Shown here: in pieces, positions 19,001 through 28,289 of the stretch
How the letters are laid out: each line of letters starts with the position of its first letter
Numbering within the stretch: position 1 is the first letter of the stretch
Source of the DNA: Streptococcus castoreus DSM 17536
GTDB lineage: Bacteria; Bacillota; Bacilli; Lactobacillales; Streptococcaceae
Direction of reading: 5' to 3'
Length of the DNA stretch: 64,000 bases
Assembly (NCBI RefSeq): GCF_000425025.1
Contig: NZ_KE384294.1
Location: 38,587 to 102,586, forward strand
The notes under the pieces: model-generated
The model's database searches: none
Told to the model about the DNA's origin: nothing
What the model saw: only the letters and a program-made list of their open reading frames with translations
Program-made: the position numbers and the translations under genes

Positions 19001-19214
19001 GTTTTTCTCCAATTATCAATGCTTTTCATGAGTGATTGACAAAACTCCCCATCTTGAGTTACTTAGAACCAAAAGTTTAGTAACCAAGATTTTCATAAAA
19101 AGACCATACTATCAATTCACTAAAGCAATGGCAAACAGACAAAATCCCTCATATTTAGATTCGTCTTTAGTGTTCCAATTACTTATGTCTCATTGTCTCG
19201 CCGATGATAGACTT

Positions 19215-19445
19215 TTACGGTTGCTTCATATTTAGTAACACTTTCTGTTTGTGAATCGGCAAAAAATATTCCGTTAAAACAGCTTGATCATCTTCTTCAT
19301 AAATAATCGCAAACACTGTCCCTTTTTCACTGTTAACATCAAATGCGTCAGCCATATTAACATTTCTTTCAAAAATTCAAACGCAAAGATTAAGACCGAC
19401 TGACTGTCCTTTGAAAAAAGAGTTGGCTACCAATACCAGAACCGA
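19215..19445 (-). pseudogene. Decayed GNAT-acetyltransferase-like gene between arcA and arcB
   Basis: No intact ORF fills this gap. On the minus strand the frame directly after arcA reads ...GSGIGSQLF, resembling the acetyl-CoA loop of GNAT proteins. A shifted frame continues KERNVNMADAFDVNSEKGTVFA and ends at a stop at 19215. Related arc clusters, as I recall S. pyogenes, carry an acetyltransferase gene exactly here. I infer a remnant broken by frameshifts. The GNAT assignment is tentative; the lack of an intact gene is clear. Confidence 0.45.
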
Positions 19446-20681
19446 TTAAAGATCTTCACGTTCAAATGGCATTGACATACAGCGAGGTCCACCACGACCA
19501 CGAACCAGTTCACTGCCATGAATCTTGATCAATTTCAAACCTTTGGATTCTAAAATGGCATTTGTAATCGTGTTACGGTTGTAAACCACAACAACACCTG
19601 GTGCAATAGTAAGAGTATTTGAACCGTCATTCCATTGTTCACGACCAGCTGCTACCAAGTTATCACCACCACAACGAATAAGATCAACTTTTTCAATACC
19701 AAGGTTAGCAGCAAGTAACTCAGCCAAATCGCCTTTTTCTTCAACGATATGAAGTTCTTCATTGTCATAAGTTACAGAATAAACACGAAGATCGCCTTCA
19801 ATTTCTGGGTGAATGGTAAATTTATCGTAGTCAACCATGGTGAATACCGTATCTAAGTGCATAAACTTACGGTTATTGGCAAATTCAAAAGCCAAAACTT
19901 TCTTGAAACCAAGGTTTTGTTTAAAGATGTTTACTAATAACTTTTCAATAGAGGCAGCATCTGTACGTTGTGAAATCCCAACAGCGAGAACGTCTTTTGA
20001 AAGAACAAGCTCATCTCCACCTTCAATACGAGTAGTTTCATTACGGTCATAAACCATAGGCACTTTGCCACCACCATAAATTGGGTGATGAGTGAAAATG
20101 TATTTACCATAAATCGTTTCACGGTTACGAGTTTCTGAGAACATGTGATTAAGAGAAACACCTGTCCCAATAGTTGCAAATGGATCGCGTGTGAAGTAAA
20201 GATTCGGCATTGGGTCAATGGCAAATGGGTAATTTGATTCAACCAAATCCGTTAAGCCTTTTTCAGTAGCTGGAATTTCTGGAAGTTCAGATTTTTGAAT
20301 TCCTGCCATTGTTTTTTCAATCAGTTCTTGATTGTCCTCAATAGACATCAACAATTCACGAATAACTTTTTTAGTGGCTCTTCCACGAATGTTAGCTTCG
20401 CTTAGATATTCATCAATGAACGCTTCACGAATTTCTGGTGTGATAAGAGATTCTGCCGCTAAGGTTTCAAGGTATAATACTTCAACACCCTCGTCACGTA
20501 AAGCTTGTGCAAAAGCATCGTGTTCTTTTTGAGCGTCTTCCAAAAATGGAATATCATCAAACAACAAGCGTTCTAGATAGTCTGGCATTAGGTTTTCAAT
20601 TTCTTTGCCAGGTCTGTGTAGCAAAACTTTTTTAAGTTTGCCAATTTCAGAATAAACATGAATTGGTGTTTGAGCAGTCAT
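19446..20681 (-). CDS. arcA: Arginine deiminase (streptococcal acid glycoprotein homologue)
   Basis: 411 residues. It hydrolyses arginine to citrulline and ammonia, the first step of the ADI pathway, which gives ATP and acid resistance. Guanidino-modifying-enzyme motifs are present: [24 protein letters not shown] (His) and the catalytic C401 in [10 protein letters not shown]. In S. pyogenes the protein is also found at the surface and has antiproliferative activity on host cells. It is the first structural gene of the arc operon, downstream of arcR. Confidence 0.97.
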   Translation of the reverse strand: MTAQTPIHVYSEIGKLKKVLLHRPGKEIENLMPDYLERLLFDDIPFLEDAQKEHDAFAQALRDEGVEVLYLETLAAESLITPEIREAFIDEYLSEANIRGRATKKVIRELLMSIEDNQELIEKTMAGIQKSELPEIPATEKGLTDLVESNYPFAIDPMPNLYFTRDPFATIGTGVSLNHMFSETRNRETIYGKYIFTHHPIYGGGKVPMVYDRNETTRIEGGDELVLSKDVLAVGISQRTDAASIEKLLVNIFKQNLGFKKVLAFEFANNRKFMHLDTVFTMVDYDKFTIHPEIEGDLRVYSVTYDNEELHIVEEKGDLAELLAANLGIEKVDLIRCGGDNLVAAGREQWNDGSNTLTIAPGVVVVYNRNTITNAILESKGLKLIKIHGSELVRGRGGPRCMSMPFEREDL

Positions 20682-20803
20682 AAGAATTACCTCTTTCTAT
20701 TTGGTTTTTTGTGAATTCACCGTCAAGATTCTTAACTCTTGCCTACACCCCTAGTTTACTCTATGCAAGGGATAAAAATAGGATATTCCTCACATTCAGT
20801 TTG

Positions 20804-20817
20804 TGTAATCGATTACA
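20804..20817. promoter_or_regulatory. Catabolite-responsive element (cre) upstream of arcA
   Basis: TGTAATCGATTACA fits the CcpA consensus TGWAANCGNTNWCA with no mismatch and is a perfect palindrome. Its position about 125 bp upstream of the arcA start fits glucose repression of the ADI operon, known in several streptococci. Confidence 0.8.
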
Positions 20818-20849
20818 TTTTTTGTGCAAGCATTCTATTTTTATAAATT

Positions 20850-20863
20850 TGTATCCGTTTACT
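20850..20863. promoter_or_regulatory. Second, weaker cre-like site upstream of arcA
   Basis: TGTATCCGTTTACT matches the cre consensus except at two positions. It is 46 bp from the first cre, so both could be occupied together. Confidence 0.45.
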
Positions 20864-20911
20864 TGTATGTTTTTTACATTTTAGCGAAAAAATTTATAGT
20901 TATAAATTGAC

Positions 20912-20950
20912 AAAAAGCCAGAAAAACTTTTGAATAACTGTTTTTCTGAC
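20912..20950 (-). terminator. arcR terminator
   Basis: Minus-strand hairpin GTCAGAAAAAC / GTTTTTCTGGC followed by TTTTT, 8 bp after the arcR stop codon. It separates arcR transcripts from arcA. Confidence 0.78.
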
Positions 20951-20957
20951 TTATTCT

Positions 20958-21638
20958 TTATTTTGTATATTGTAAAAAGTAAGGCTTGTCAAGATAGGTG
21001 AGGTATTTCCCTTTCATCACAATCAAGTTTTTCTTTTTGAGTTCTCTAAGAACATGACTAACCGTTTCTCTCGTTGTACCACTCATCTGAGCAATATCTG
21101 TTGTGGTTAATTGAAATGGCAAGGTATCATTATCTTTGCCCATTTCGACTAGCAAAATCGCCAAAGACTGTGTAACACGTGAACTGGCACTTGAGGTAAT
21201 CAGATTACGAACTCGCAATTCATGTAGTTCGAGGAGTTTCGATAATTTCCCATAGAGGTGTTTCATTTGCTGACGATTTTGGAGGGAATATTCCTCAAAC
21301 AAATCAACAGGAAAATAAAAATAAGTCACATCTGTCATTGCAACAACCGAGAAATGATAATAAACATCTGTAAACAATCCGCCATAAGGAAAAATGGTCC
21401 CATGTCTAATAAAATCAGTGTAAGTAAAGGTCCCTGATTGATCTGACTGGTCAATCTTAAAATAGCCTGAAGTCACTAAAAAGAGCTTATCTCTCTTATC
21501 CCCTTCAAAAAATAAAATGTGATCCTTCTTGGCTTTCCGAAATTCCATTTGCCCTACAATCTTGTCAAACTGCTCAATAGAAAAGTGACAAAAATCATTT
21601 AATTTTCTAAGGTATTGATAATCTTCTCTTCGAATCAC
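20958..21638 (-). CDS. arcR: Crp/Fnr-family regulator of the arginine deiminase operon (ArcR-like)
   Basis: 226 residues. An N-terminal cyclic-nucleotide-binding-like beta barrel (about 20-140) is followed by a winged helix-turn-helix (LTTTDIAQMSGTTRETVSHVLREL). There is no Cys cluster of the FNR type. The GTG start at 21638 is chosen because AAGGAG lies 6 bp upstream and no early ATG exists. The gene sits directly upstream of arcA and divergent from argR, as in other streptococci where this protein activates the ADI genes. Its effector is unknown. Confidence 0.85.
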   Translation of the reverse strand: MIRREDYQYLRKLNDFCHFSIEQFDKIVGQMEFRKAKKDHILFFEGDKRDKLFLVTSGYFKIDQSDQSGTFTYTDFIRHGTIFPYGGLFTDVYYHFSVVAMTDVTYFYFPVDLFEEYSLQNRQQMKHLYGKLSKLLELHELRVRNLITSSASSRVTQSLAILLVEMGKDNDTLPFQLTTTDIAQMSGTTRETVSHVLRELKKKNLIVMKGKYLTYLDKPYFLQYTK

Positions 21639-21667
21639 ACAAGTCTCCTTTTCTAAATATCACCTCT

Positions 21668-21696
21668 ATTCTAACATAAAAGCACTACTTTTGTAA
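21668..21696 (-). promoter_or_regulatory. arcR promoter
   Basis: Minus strand: -35 TTACAA, 17-bp spacer, -10 TAGAAT. It is back to back with the argR promoter. Confidence 0.55.
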
Positions 21697-21712
21697 GCGG
21701 TTCATTAAAAAC

Positions 21713-21741
21713 TTTACACCCTATCGTCTTTTTGTTATACT
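21713..21741 (+). promoter_or_regulatory. argR promoter
   Basis: -35 TTTACA, 17-bp spacer, extended -10 TGTTATACT. Transcription would begin about 30 bp before the argR ATG. Confidence 0.7.
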
Positions 21742-21780
21742 CGGGTTGTTAGACACTACGTTAAAGGATTATTATAAAAA

Positions 21781-22254
21781 ATGAATAAGAAAGAGACACG
21801 TCATCAGTTGATCCGTTCCCTCATCTCTGAGACAACCATACACACACAACAGGAATTGCAAGAGCGATTACGAAAAAATGGCATCACTATTACACAAGCT
21901 ACTCTTTCTCGTGACATGAAAGAATTAAATTTAGTCAAGGTCACTTCGGGCAATGATACCCATTACGAAGCACTAGCCATTTCCCAGACTCGTTGGGAAC
22001 ATCGCCTTCGGTTTTATATGGAAGATGCGTTAGTCATGTTAAAGGTTGTTCAACATCAAATCATTCTAAAAACTTTGCCTGGACTGGCTCAATCTTTTGG
22101 TTCCATTTTAGATGCCATGCAAATTCCAGAAATTGTGGCAACGGTCTGTGGGGATGATACTTGTCTGATTGTCTGTGAGGATAATAAGCAAGCCAAGTCT
22201 TGTTACGAAACCCTTAGTCACTACACGCCACCTTTCTTCTTTAGCAATAAATAA
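21781..22254 (+). CDS. argR: ArgR/AhrC-family arginine-responsive regulator
   Basis: 157 residues, the normal length. The N-terminal winged helix ([26 protein letters not shown]) binds DNA. The C-terminal domain includes the arginine-binding and hexamer-forming region (GDDTCLIVC), though the first Asp of the usual GDDT is kept and flanking residues vary. It lies next to the arc cluster, divergent from arcR, and probably controls arc genes with arginine as co-effector. Streptococci often carry several ArgR paralogues; this is the arc-linked one. Confidence 0.9.
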   Translation: MNKKETRHQLIRSLISETTIHTQQELQERLRKNGITITQATLSRDMKELNLVKVTSGNDTHYEALAISQTRWEHRLRFYMEDALVMLKVVQHQIILKTLPGLAQSFGSILDAMQIPEIVATVCGDDTCLIVCEDNKQAKSCYETLSHYTPPFFFSNK

Positions 22255-22748
22255 TAGAAGGGTCCTATTTGATGATCACAGTCTGATATAAAGACAGGAC
22301 TGGTCAGGTTGTCACACAGACTCAAACGGGTAGAACCAAAGGACTTACGGTATAGTAAAAATACTGAAAGGATCCGATTAGACCACCCTTTTAAGACCTC
22401 ATGGCATGCCATATGCATGAAAGATTTTCAATAAAAAATAACCTTTATTGCTTTTCAACGTTTCGGCATTTCAAAACGACCGATTGTTTTTAGATTTTTG
22501 CTAGAGAAAACTCTAAAATGACTGTCCTCATCTGTACGATAATTCGGAAATAACAGTTTGCTGCGTCTGCCGTGAAGCAGAGGTTTCCCCTTGACAAGGA
22601 TACCTTATAAAGTATGTAAAAATAAAGTCGCTAAACCCCTTCCAGGGACAACGAAACACCTAGGAGAGATTTAGCAACTTTTAATTATGATTCTATTTAA
22701 ACCCCTGCCTGAACAACTCCAAACAAGATGACTGCCTAACGACAATTC
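22255..22748. other. Long intergenic stretch after argR
   Basis: About 490 bases between convergent genes. It holds the hairpin described at 22621-22680 and a short AT-rich inverted repeat near 22429-22450 that could end the argR transcript. No ORF with a ribosome-binding site is convincing on either strand. Confidence 0.6.
22621..22680 (-). terminator. Probable terminator of the B3/B4-MmcQ operon
   Basis: AAGTTGCTAAA / TTTAGCGACTT on the minus strand, with a structured loop of about 34 bases, followed by TTATTTTTAC. The long loop is unusual. It could equally be a structured RNA. Confidence 0.5.
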
Positions 22749-23453
22749 TTAAATCGTCACATGTGATGTTTCTTTATCCAAAATATATATCGCAGTGTTA
22801 GCATTGAGGTACATTTTGGCATTGCTTTCAATAAAATCAAGCGCATTTTGCAATCTTTCCTGACCGCCTGCATCAAGTGCTTCAATAATCAAAAAAGCAT
22901 TTTTAGTGTGCTCAGTGACCATTGTACGGTCACCATCTTGCCAATTAAGGCAACGACAAACTGCTCCAATATCGTCTTTATAACAAAGTTCATTTGGTAG
23001 GGTTGGATTGTTTTGGTCATCTCCAATGAGAAAAAACGCATCTCCACCATCTGTAATCGTTAAACGTAAATCGCCAACAAACCGATCACTATCTTCAGCA
23101 CCTACCGGCAAGCCAAAACGTAAACTGGCAGCGTTGTAAATATCCACGAGAGGATTGATTGACGGAAGGGTTTGCCCATTGGCTACACGTTTCAATAAAG
23201 CTTCTATACTTGAGCGTGCTCCTTTTTTAGTTTTAAATTGTTGATAAGCTTGACGGTAAACTTGAACCACACCATTATCGCTAAAGTTATCTGCGGTCAA
23301 ATAAATTTTTGCCTTATCATGACTTTCTATTAAGAGCTGTTTGATTTCTTTTGATGACACTCCTTGATTTTGGCAGTCTTTCAACAACAAAACACCTAAT
23401 TTGGCATCAGGAAATAGAGCCCAAAAGCTTTGATCTGCTATAAATTGAACCAT
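22749..23453 (-). CDS. B3/B4 tRNA-binding-domain protein
   Basis: 234 residues. It matches the family of free-standing B3/B4 domains, homologous to the editing domain of the phenylalanyl-tRNA synthetase beta chain (SIEALLKRVANG, PLVDIYNAASLRFGLPVGAED). Such proteins may hydrolyse mischarged tRNA or bind RNA; this member's role is unknown. ATG 23453 is chosen because AAAGGAG lies 6 bp upstream. It follows the MmcQ-EVE fusion with about 15 bp between them. Confidence 0.82.
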   Translation of the reverse strand: MVQFIADQSFWALFPDAKLGVLLLKDCQNQGVSSKEIKQLLIESHDKAKIYLTADNFSDNGVVQVYRQAYQQFKTKKGARSSIEALLKRVANGQTLPSINPLVDIYNAASLRFGLPVGAEDSDRFVGDLRLTITDGGDAFFLIGDDQNNPTLPNELCYKDDIGAVCRCLNWQDGDRTMVTEHTKNAFLIIEALDAGGQERLQNALDFIESNAKMYLNANTAIYILDKETSHVTI

Positions 23454-23467
23454 CCGTTTCTCCTTTC

Positions 23468-24556
23468 TCATCTCTTTGATTGAGTATCTTTAAGATACTC
23501 CTTTTCTTTTAAAAAAGCAATTAGTTGCGGGCTTAAGCGTCTTGGTCCCCTAACCGCATTCACACCATAGGCTTTCATCAACTCAAAAGAAAGCAAACCA
23601 TCCTCATAATAATGGCATTTTCTTAAACGCATGAGTTTATCAACATTAGAGGTTTTGCGATAACCTTGATTGGGAATGTTTGTTTCCAGAACCTGACAAG
23701 CATAACGAATTGATTTAGTCGGAGCGGTAATATAAATCAACACAAAATCACCTGTTGCAATACTTGCTTTTTGGGTCCACAGAATATCATCATTAACAGC
23801 AAATTCCGCATCAATATCATAATATTTAAGATTCGCTGGAATCACCCAATAATCAGAACCGTTAGGATTGGTAAATCCATTAGGATGAGCTAACTGACGA
23901 CTGTTCGCCACTAACTCCCATAATTTTTCATCAGAAATAGTACCACCTAATAAAAGGCTTATCCAGGTTTTCTTTGACATGTGATAGGCTGGATAAATCC
24001 CTTCTTGTTCTAATAAGTTAGACATGTTCTTAGGACTAACTTTAAGATTAATGACTTCAACTGTTTTTCCTTTTAAATCATCTGGAACATGACCTAACTT
24101 ATCCGCCAACAAAGGAAAAATCATCGCATACCACTTTCCCACCACACGATAAGTTGCAAAGTCAGGATGAGAATCAAAGGGATAGTCCATAGGGTCTGAC
24201 CACTCCGTTACAATACGGTCTGCAAGCCAGTTAGCTTGATCACTCCGAAAAGGTTTATCGACAAAGCAGGCTTCTGATAGACGATCAAGAAGTGCTAAAT
24301 AAGCCGCCTTGACTTGCCCAGTATAATTGCCTTTAACACCACCTTGCTTCAAGGGAAGATAGTCATCTCCCAAATCGCAATCAATGACCCTACTAGAGAC
24401 TTTTCCAAACTGATCAATCCTAATCTGCGCCTCAAATTCCCCTGCCATGAATTGTTCTTTATAAATATAATCATTTCCCTGCTGTTCAAACCCATAGGCA
24501 AGTAACTGTTCAAACAATGGAAATTTATGACTAAAATAGTCAGAAACAAAATGCAT
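23468..24556 (-). CDS. MmcQ/YjbR-like protein fused to a C-terminal EVE-like domain
   Basis: 362 residues. About 1-110 are a conserved N-terminal region. About 115-235 (KWYAMIFPLL ... VEVINLKVSP ... AYHMSKKTWISLLL) match the MmcQ/YjbR fold, a CyaY-like double-wing possibly binding DNA. About 245-362 (SDYWVIPANLKYYDI, GDFVLIYITAPTKSIRYAC) resemble EVE domains, PUA-like readers of modified bases. ATG 24556 has AAAGGA 5 bp upstream. The two-domain reading comes from motif recall, not a profile search. No function has been established that I know of. Confidence 0.72.
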   Translation of the reverse strand: MHFVSDYFSHKFPLFEQLLAYGFEQQGNDYIYKEQFMAGEFEAQIRIDQFGKVSSRVIDCDLGDDYLPLKQGGVKGNYTGQVKAAYLALLDRLSEACFVDKPFRSDQANWLADRIVTEWSDPMDYPFDSHPDFATYRVVGKWYAMIFPLLADKLGHVPDDLKGKTVEVINLKVSPKNMSNLLEQEGIYPAYHMSKKTWISLLLGGTISDEKLWELVANSRQLAHPNGFTNPNGSDYWVIPANLKYYDIDAEFAVNDDILWTQKASIATGDFVLIYITAPTKSIRYACQVLETNIPNQGYRKTSNVDKLMRLRKCHYYEDGLLSFELMKAYGVNAVRGPRRLSPQLIAFLKEKEYLKDTQSKR

Positions 24557-24605
24557 GCTAATCCTTTCTAGAATGTTAATCATATTTAACCGTTTGTTTA
24601 AGGCT

Positions 24606-26327
24606 TTAAAAAGGAGTTTTAGCTAGTAAACCCGCCTTTGGAATCGCCAAAATAATTTCTGTAAATTGGTCTTTTTCACTGTTAATTGTCATCTGATATG
24701 CTGCTCCATATTGAAGTGTCAATCGTTGATCAACCGTTTTAAGACCAACTCCTCCTCTATCCAGCAACGTTTGACTTCCCCGTTCCAAAGCGTCGGAAAT
24801 CCCCTTACCATTATCCCAAACACTTAACATTAAGTGATGGTTAGTTTCAGTCACAGCCACTTTGATTAAACCATTACGATCCACTTCCTTGATACCATGA
24901 TAAATAGCATTTTCAACCAGCGGCTGTAAAACCAACTTGGGAATGAAGAAAGTATCTGTAGTCCCAAGTCCCGTAATCTCATAAGATAATTTATCTCCAT
25001 AGCGCTGTTTTTGAATAAAGAGGTACTGGCTCACATGATCCAATTCATCGGCTAAACTGATGGATTCATTCCCCTGATTGAGCGCTAGACGGAAATACTT
25101 TGCCAAAGACTTCGTTACTTCCACCACACGCTTGCTGTCATTAAATTCTGCCATCCAGATAATCGTATCTAAGGTATTATAAAGAAAATGCGGGTTAATT
25201 TGACTTGCCAAAGCTTGCAAGCGATATTGCCCTACAGCCTTCTCTTTGTCTGCAACAGCAATCATTAAGCTATCAATCTGATCCAACATGGCATTAAATT
25301 GCCGAGCCAAATCTGTTAATTCGGCTGAACCTGTTTCTTGGGCACGCAGGTGATGATCACCATTTTGAATGGCAAGAATAACTTTTTGAAATTGTTGAAG
25401 TGGGCGAATCCATTTTCGCAAAATCAAAATAGTCACAAAACCACAAATAAGACAAGCAAGAACTCCTGTTCCAAGAAAAGACCAAAAAATCTGATGTTGT
25501 ACGCGATGTAATTGATCAAGCGAAGCAACTCCAACCAAAGTCCACTGACTATTTGGAATCACAGTTTGATAAACAAAAAAAGTGTTATTCTTGGCATAAC
25601 CATTCTTAGTAGCCAAATAAGGTTTCATGGCAGCCATTTCCTTAGAAGAACTGTAAACACTTTTTTTCGGATGGTAAACAAATTCATGCTTATCATTGAC
25701 AATGAAAGCAAAACCTTTACGACCAAGTTGCAGCTGATCCAAAGACGCTTTAATGGTCGGGTAAGCAATATCCAACCGTAACACCCCTAAATTTTGTCCA
25801 TTTTGATTGACCACTTCTTGGGTGACTGAAACCACCCAGTCCTTTTTAGAAGAAACAGACAATGGACGAGCAGACGTCAAAATTGGCATAGCTTTACGAT
25901 CAATGGCTGATTTATACCACGTTTCGTCCATCATGTCATTGGATGTTCTCATGATCAGTTGAGGATTTGTCGAAACTGTTCTACCATCTTTGGTTACCAA
26001 AACAGCCGCCTGTAAATCAGAATTAGTCGCCAAAATTGTTTTCATTAATTGCAATACTTGTTGCTCATCCACTTGATCGGACTTACTAGCGAACCGTTGA
26101 ATATCAGGATTTTGAGCCAATACTGATGTGGTTTCCTTCAATGGTTTCATATAAGCATTAATAAATTGAGAACTCTGATGAATGCTTTGACGGGTTTCAC
26201 GCTCAATCAACTGCCTAATATTACGTGAACTTGTCTGATAATAAAGCAAGCCAAGACTCGTGATAAGTGCCAATACCATGATAAAGACATAGGAAATGAG
26301 CTGAACAAGTAAAGAATACCGTTTCAC
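24606..26327 (-). CDS. YesM/LytS-type sensor histidine kinase
   Basis: 573 residues. A membrane helix at about 10-30, an extracellular dCache-like sensor (30-280), and a second helix near 285-305. Then come a HAMP domain, the His_kinase motif ASQINPHFLYNTLDTI, and an ATPase domain with VENAIYHGIKE and WDNGKGIS. The stop overlaps nothing downstream. The start overlaps the stop of the AraC-type regulator by 4 bp, so the pair is coupled. The ligand is unknown; such pairs often control carbohydrate genes. Confidence 0.9.
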   Translation of the reverse strand: MKRYSLLVQLISYVFIMVLALITSLGLLYYQTSSRNIRQLIERETRQSIHQSSQFINAYMKPLKETTSVLAQNPDIQRFASKSDQVDEQQVLQLMKTILATNSDLQAAVLVTKDGRTVSTNPQLIMRTSNDMMDETWYKSAIDRKAMPILTSARPLSVSSKKDWVVSVTQEVVNQNGQNLGVLRLDIAYPTIKASLDQLQLGRKGFAFIVNDKHEFVYHPKKSVYSSSKEMAAMKPYLATKNGYAKNNTFFVYQTVIPNSQWTLVGVASLDQLHRVQHQIFWSFLGTGVLACLICGFVTILILRKWIRPLQQFQKVILAIQNGDHHLRAQETGSAELTDLARQFNAMLDQIDSLMIAVADKEKAVGQYRLQALASQINPHFLYNTLDTIIWMAEFNDSKRVVEVTKSLAKYFRLALNQGNESISLADELDHVSQYLFIQKQRYGDKLSYEITGLGTTDTFFIPKLVLQPLVENAIYHGIKEVDRNGLIKVAVTETNHHLMLSVWDNGKGISDALERGSQTLLDRGGVGLKTVDQRLTLQYGAAYQMTINSEKDQFTEIILAIPKAGLLAKTPF

Positions 26328-27064
26328 GGTTGCCCTCCTTTTTTATACTGTCTTGGGGTAACACCAACCAGTTGTTTAAAGCGTTGCGAGAAATAGTTCA
26401 TATCTTCAAACCCAACCTGCTCTGCAATTTCATAGATTTTGAGATCTGTCGTCAAGAGCAATAATTTTGCCTTTTTTAAGCGTTCTTGAACCAAATAATC
26501 TTGAAAAGGCACCCCCAGATCTCTTTTGATAAGTACACTGAGATAATTGGGGCTAAAACCAATTTGTTGTGCTAAACTTTTTAGACTAAGGCTAGAATCA
26601 GCCAACCTGTCTTGAATAATAGCCGCAACTTCTGCAACTTCCTTTTGCGGCTGTTCGACCAACTCTTGGATCGTTTCTGCCTTTCTAGAAATGTCTAGTT
26701 TCTGCTGAATTTTATACAACATATCTTCCACATCAGTCTTGGAAAACGGTTTGAGGAGATAGTCATCAACTCCAAGTTTCAAAGCAGACAAGGCATAGTT
26801 AAAATCATCATAGCCAGTTAAAAAAACAAGATGTGCCTGTGGTGTCTGATTTTTTATCAATTCTGCTAGTTGAATTCCATTTAACTTAGGCATATTAATA
26901 TCTGTTAAAACAATGTCAAACGGTTTAGCCTGAAAAAGTTCCCACGCAACCTGTCCATTTTCAGCTTCACTAACCCGATTAATCCCAAATTGACTAAAAT
27001 CAACCAAAGAACGAATACCCTGACGGACAAGGTATTCGTCTTCTACAATTAACAATGAGTACAC
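26324..27064 (-). CDS. YesN-type response regulator with AraC DNA-binding domain
   Basis: 246 residues. Receiver domain with phospho-Asp in IVLTDINMPKLNG, then an AraC-type double helix-turn-helix (SLKSLAQQIGFSPNYLSVLIKR ... IYEIAEQVGFEDMNYFSQRF). The GTG at 27064 is the likely start: AAGGAG lies 7 bp upstream and the product then begins MYSLLIVEDEY. The ATG at 27082 has no site. It is coupled to the kinase gene. Confidence 0.88.
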   Translation of the reverse strand: MYSLLIVEDEYLVRQGIRSLVDFSQFGINRVSEAENGQVAWELFQAKPFDIVLTDINMPKLNGIQLAELIKNQTPQAHLVFLTGYDDFNYALSALKLGVDDYLLKPFSKTDVEDMLYKIQQKLDISRKAETIQELVEQPQKEVAEVAAIIQDRLADSSLSLKSLAQQIGFSPNYLSVLIKRDLGVPFQDYLVQERLKKAKLLLLTTDLKIYEIAEQVGFEDMNYFSQRFKQLVGVTPRQYKKGGQP

Positions 27065-27121
27065 TGAGTGTCTCCTTATCATCCTTAGATTCTTTTAAAA
27101 TCCCAATACATTCTTGTTTCT

Positions 27122-27130
27122 ATTATATCA
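27122..27130 (-). promoter_or_regulatory. Extended -10 promoter of the two-component pair
   Basis: Minus-strand TGATATAAT fits TGnTATAAT exactly. No good -35 is present, as expected for an extended -10 promoter. Leader of about 50 nt. Confidence 0.55.
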
Positions 27131-27148
27131 GATTTTTTAGGATATGCC

Positions 27149-28255
27149 TTACTCTACTGATGATAATAAATAGCCATACCCCTTAGCTTCCATATCAGTC
27201 TTTGGAACAAACCGGATTGATAAGCTATTGATACAATAACGTAACCCGCCTTGGTCCTTTGGACCATCAGTAAAGACATGACCTAGGTGGGAATTCCCAG
27301 AGCGACTACGAACTTCTGTCCTTGTCATATTAAAGCTTTTGTCCTCCTTGTAACGAAGCACATCTGGACTTATTGGACGGCTAAAACTTGGCCAACCACA
27401 ACCAGATTCAAATTTATCTTTTGACGAAAAGAGTGGTTCTCCTGTCACCACATCTACATAAATACCAGTCTCAAAAGAATCCCAATAGCGGTTGGAAAAG
27501 GCTTTTTCGGTTTCATTTTTTTGAGTGACACGGTATTCCTCTTTAGAAAGAGTCTTTTTAATAACCTCTTGACTTGGTTTGGGGTATTTGCTTTCATCAA
27601 TAACTGGGTAAGTCGCTTCATTAGTGTCAATATGGCAGTAGCCATTTGGATTTTTCTTGAGGTAATCTTGGTGGTGTTCTTCTGCCTTGATAAAGTTTTC
27701 CAAAGGGGCTTTTTCGACCACTATTTTCTTTTTATAGTTGTTCGCTTTTTCTTTAAAAACCGTATCAATAACAGCTGAATCTGCCTTATCTGTATAGTAA
27801 ACACCGGTGCGGTATTGACTACCACGATCATTCCCTTGCTTATTGATACTTGTTGGGTCAATAATCCTAAAATAATGCAACAAAAGATCTTTCAAACTAA
27901 TACGATTTGCATCATAAGTCACTTCAACTGTTTCAGCATGTCCCGTTTGGTGAAGTAATTGGTAGCTGGTCGTCTCATCTCGACCATTTGCATAGCCAGA
28001 TACAGCATCTAAAACACCCTCTACCTGTGAGAAATACTCCTCAACTCCCCAAAAACAACCGCCGGCTAAGTAAATGACTTTTTTATTTACAGGCATTGTC
28101 GTATCTGTTTTAGACGTTTTGACCTTTTTTGCTGGTAATTGTGGCTTATTTTGATTAAAAGTCTTTGCCTGACCTCTTTGAATAAGGGTAGAAACCCCAC
28201 CAATAATCAGCACAAGTCCAATAATAAAAACAAGCAATTTCCATTTGTGCTCCAT
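27149..28255 (-). CDS. msrAB: Membrane-anchored bifunctional methionine sulfoxide reductase MsrA-MsrB
   Basis: 368 residues. An N-terminal membrane helix (about 5-27) places both reductase domains outside the cell. MsrA has the nucleophile C67 in GGCFWG. MsrB (about 235-368) has ESGCGWPSF and the catalytic C341 in [11 protein letters not shown]. The enzyme repairs oxidised methionine in surface proteins. ATG 28255 is chosen because AAAGGGAG lies 7 bp upstream. With ccdA and the thioredoxin-like lipoprotein it matches the pneumococcal CcdA1-Etrx1-MsrAB2 reducing pathway. Confidence 0.94.
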   Translation of the reverse strand: MEHKWKLLVFIIGLVLIIGGVSTLIQRGQAKTFNQNKPQLPAKKVKTSKTDTTMPVNKKVIYLAGGCFWGVEEYFSQVEGVLDAVSGYANGRDETTSYQLLHQTGHAETVEVTYDANRISLKDLLLHYFRIIDPTSINKQGNDRGSQYRTGVYYTDKADSAVIDTVFKEKANNYKKKIVVEKAPLENFIKAEEHHQDYLKKNPNGYCHIDTNEATYPVIDESKYPKPSQEVIKKTLSKEEYRVTQKNETEKAFSNRYWDSFETGIYVDVVTGEPLFSSKDKFESGCGWPSFSRPISPDVLRYKEDKSFNMTRTEVRSRSGNSHLGHVFTDGPKDQGGLRYCINSLSIRFVPKTDMEAKGYGYLLSSVE

Positions 28256-28289
28256 AAGACAACTCCCTTTCTTCAATAATCGTCATATG

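Noticed and set aside
22591..22680. Possible small RNA driven by TTGACA at 22591 and ended by the 22621-22680 hairpin
   Set aside because: The -10 region (TATGTA) is poor, and the hairpin has a better T run on the minus strand, so a terminator for the minus-strand operon explains it better.
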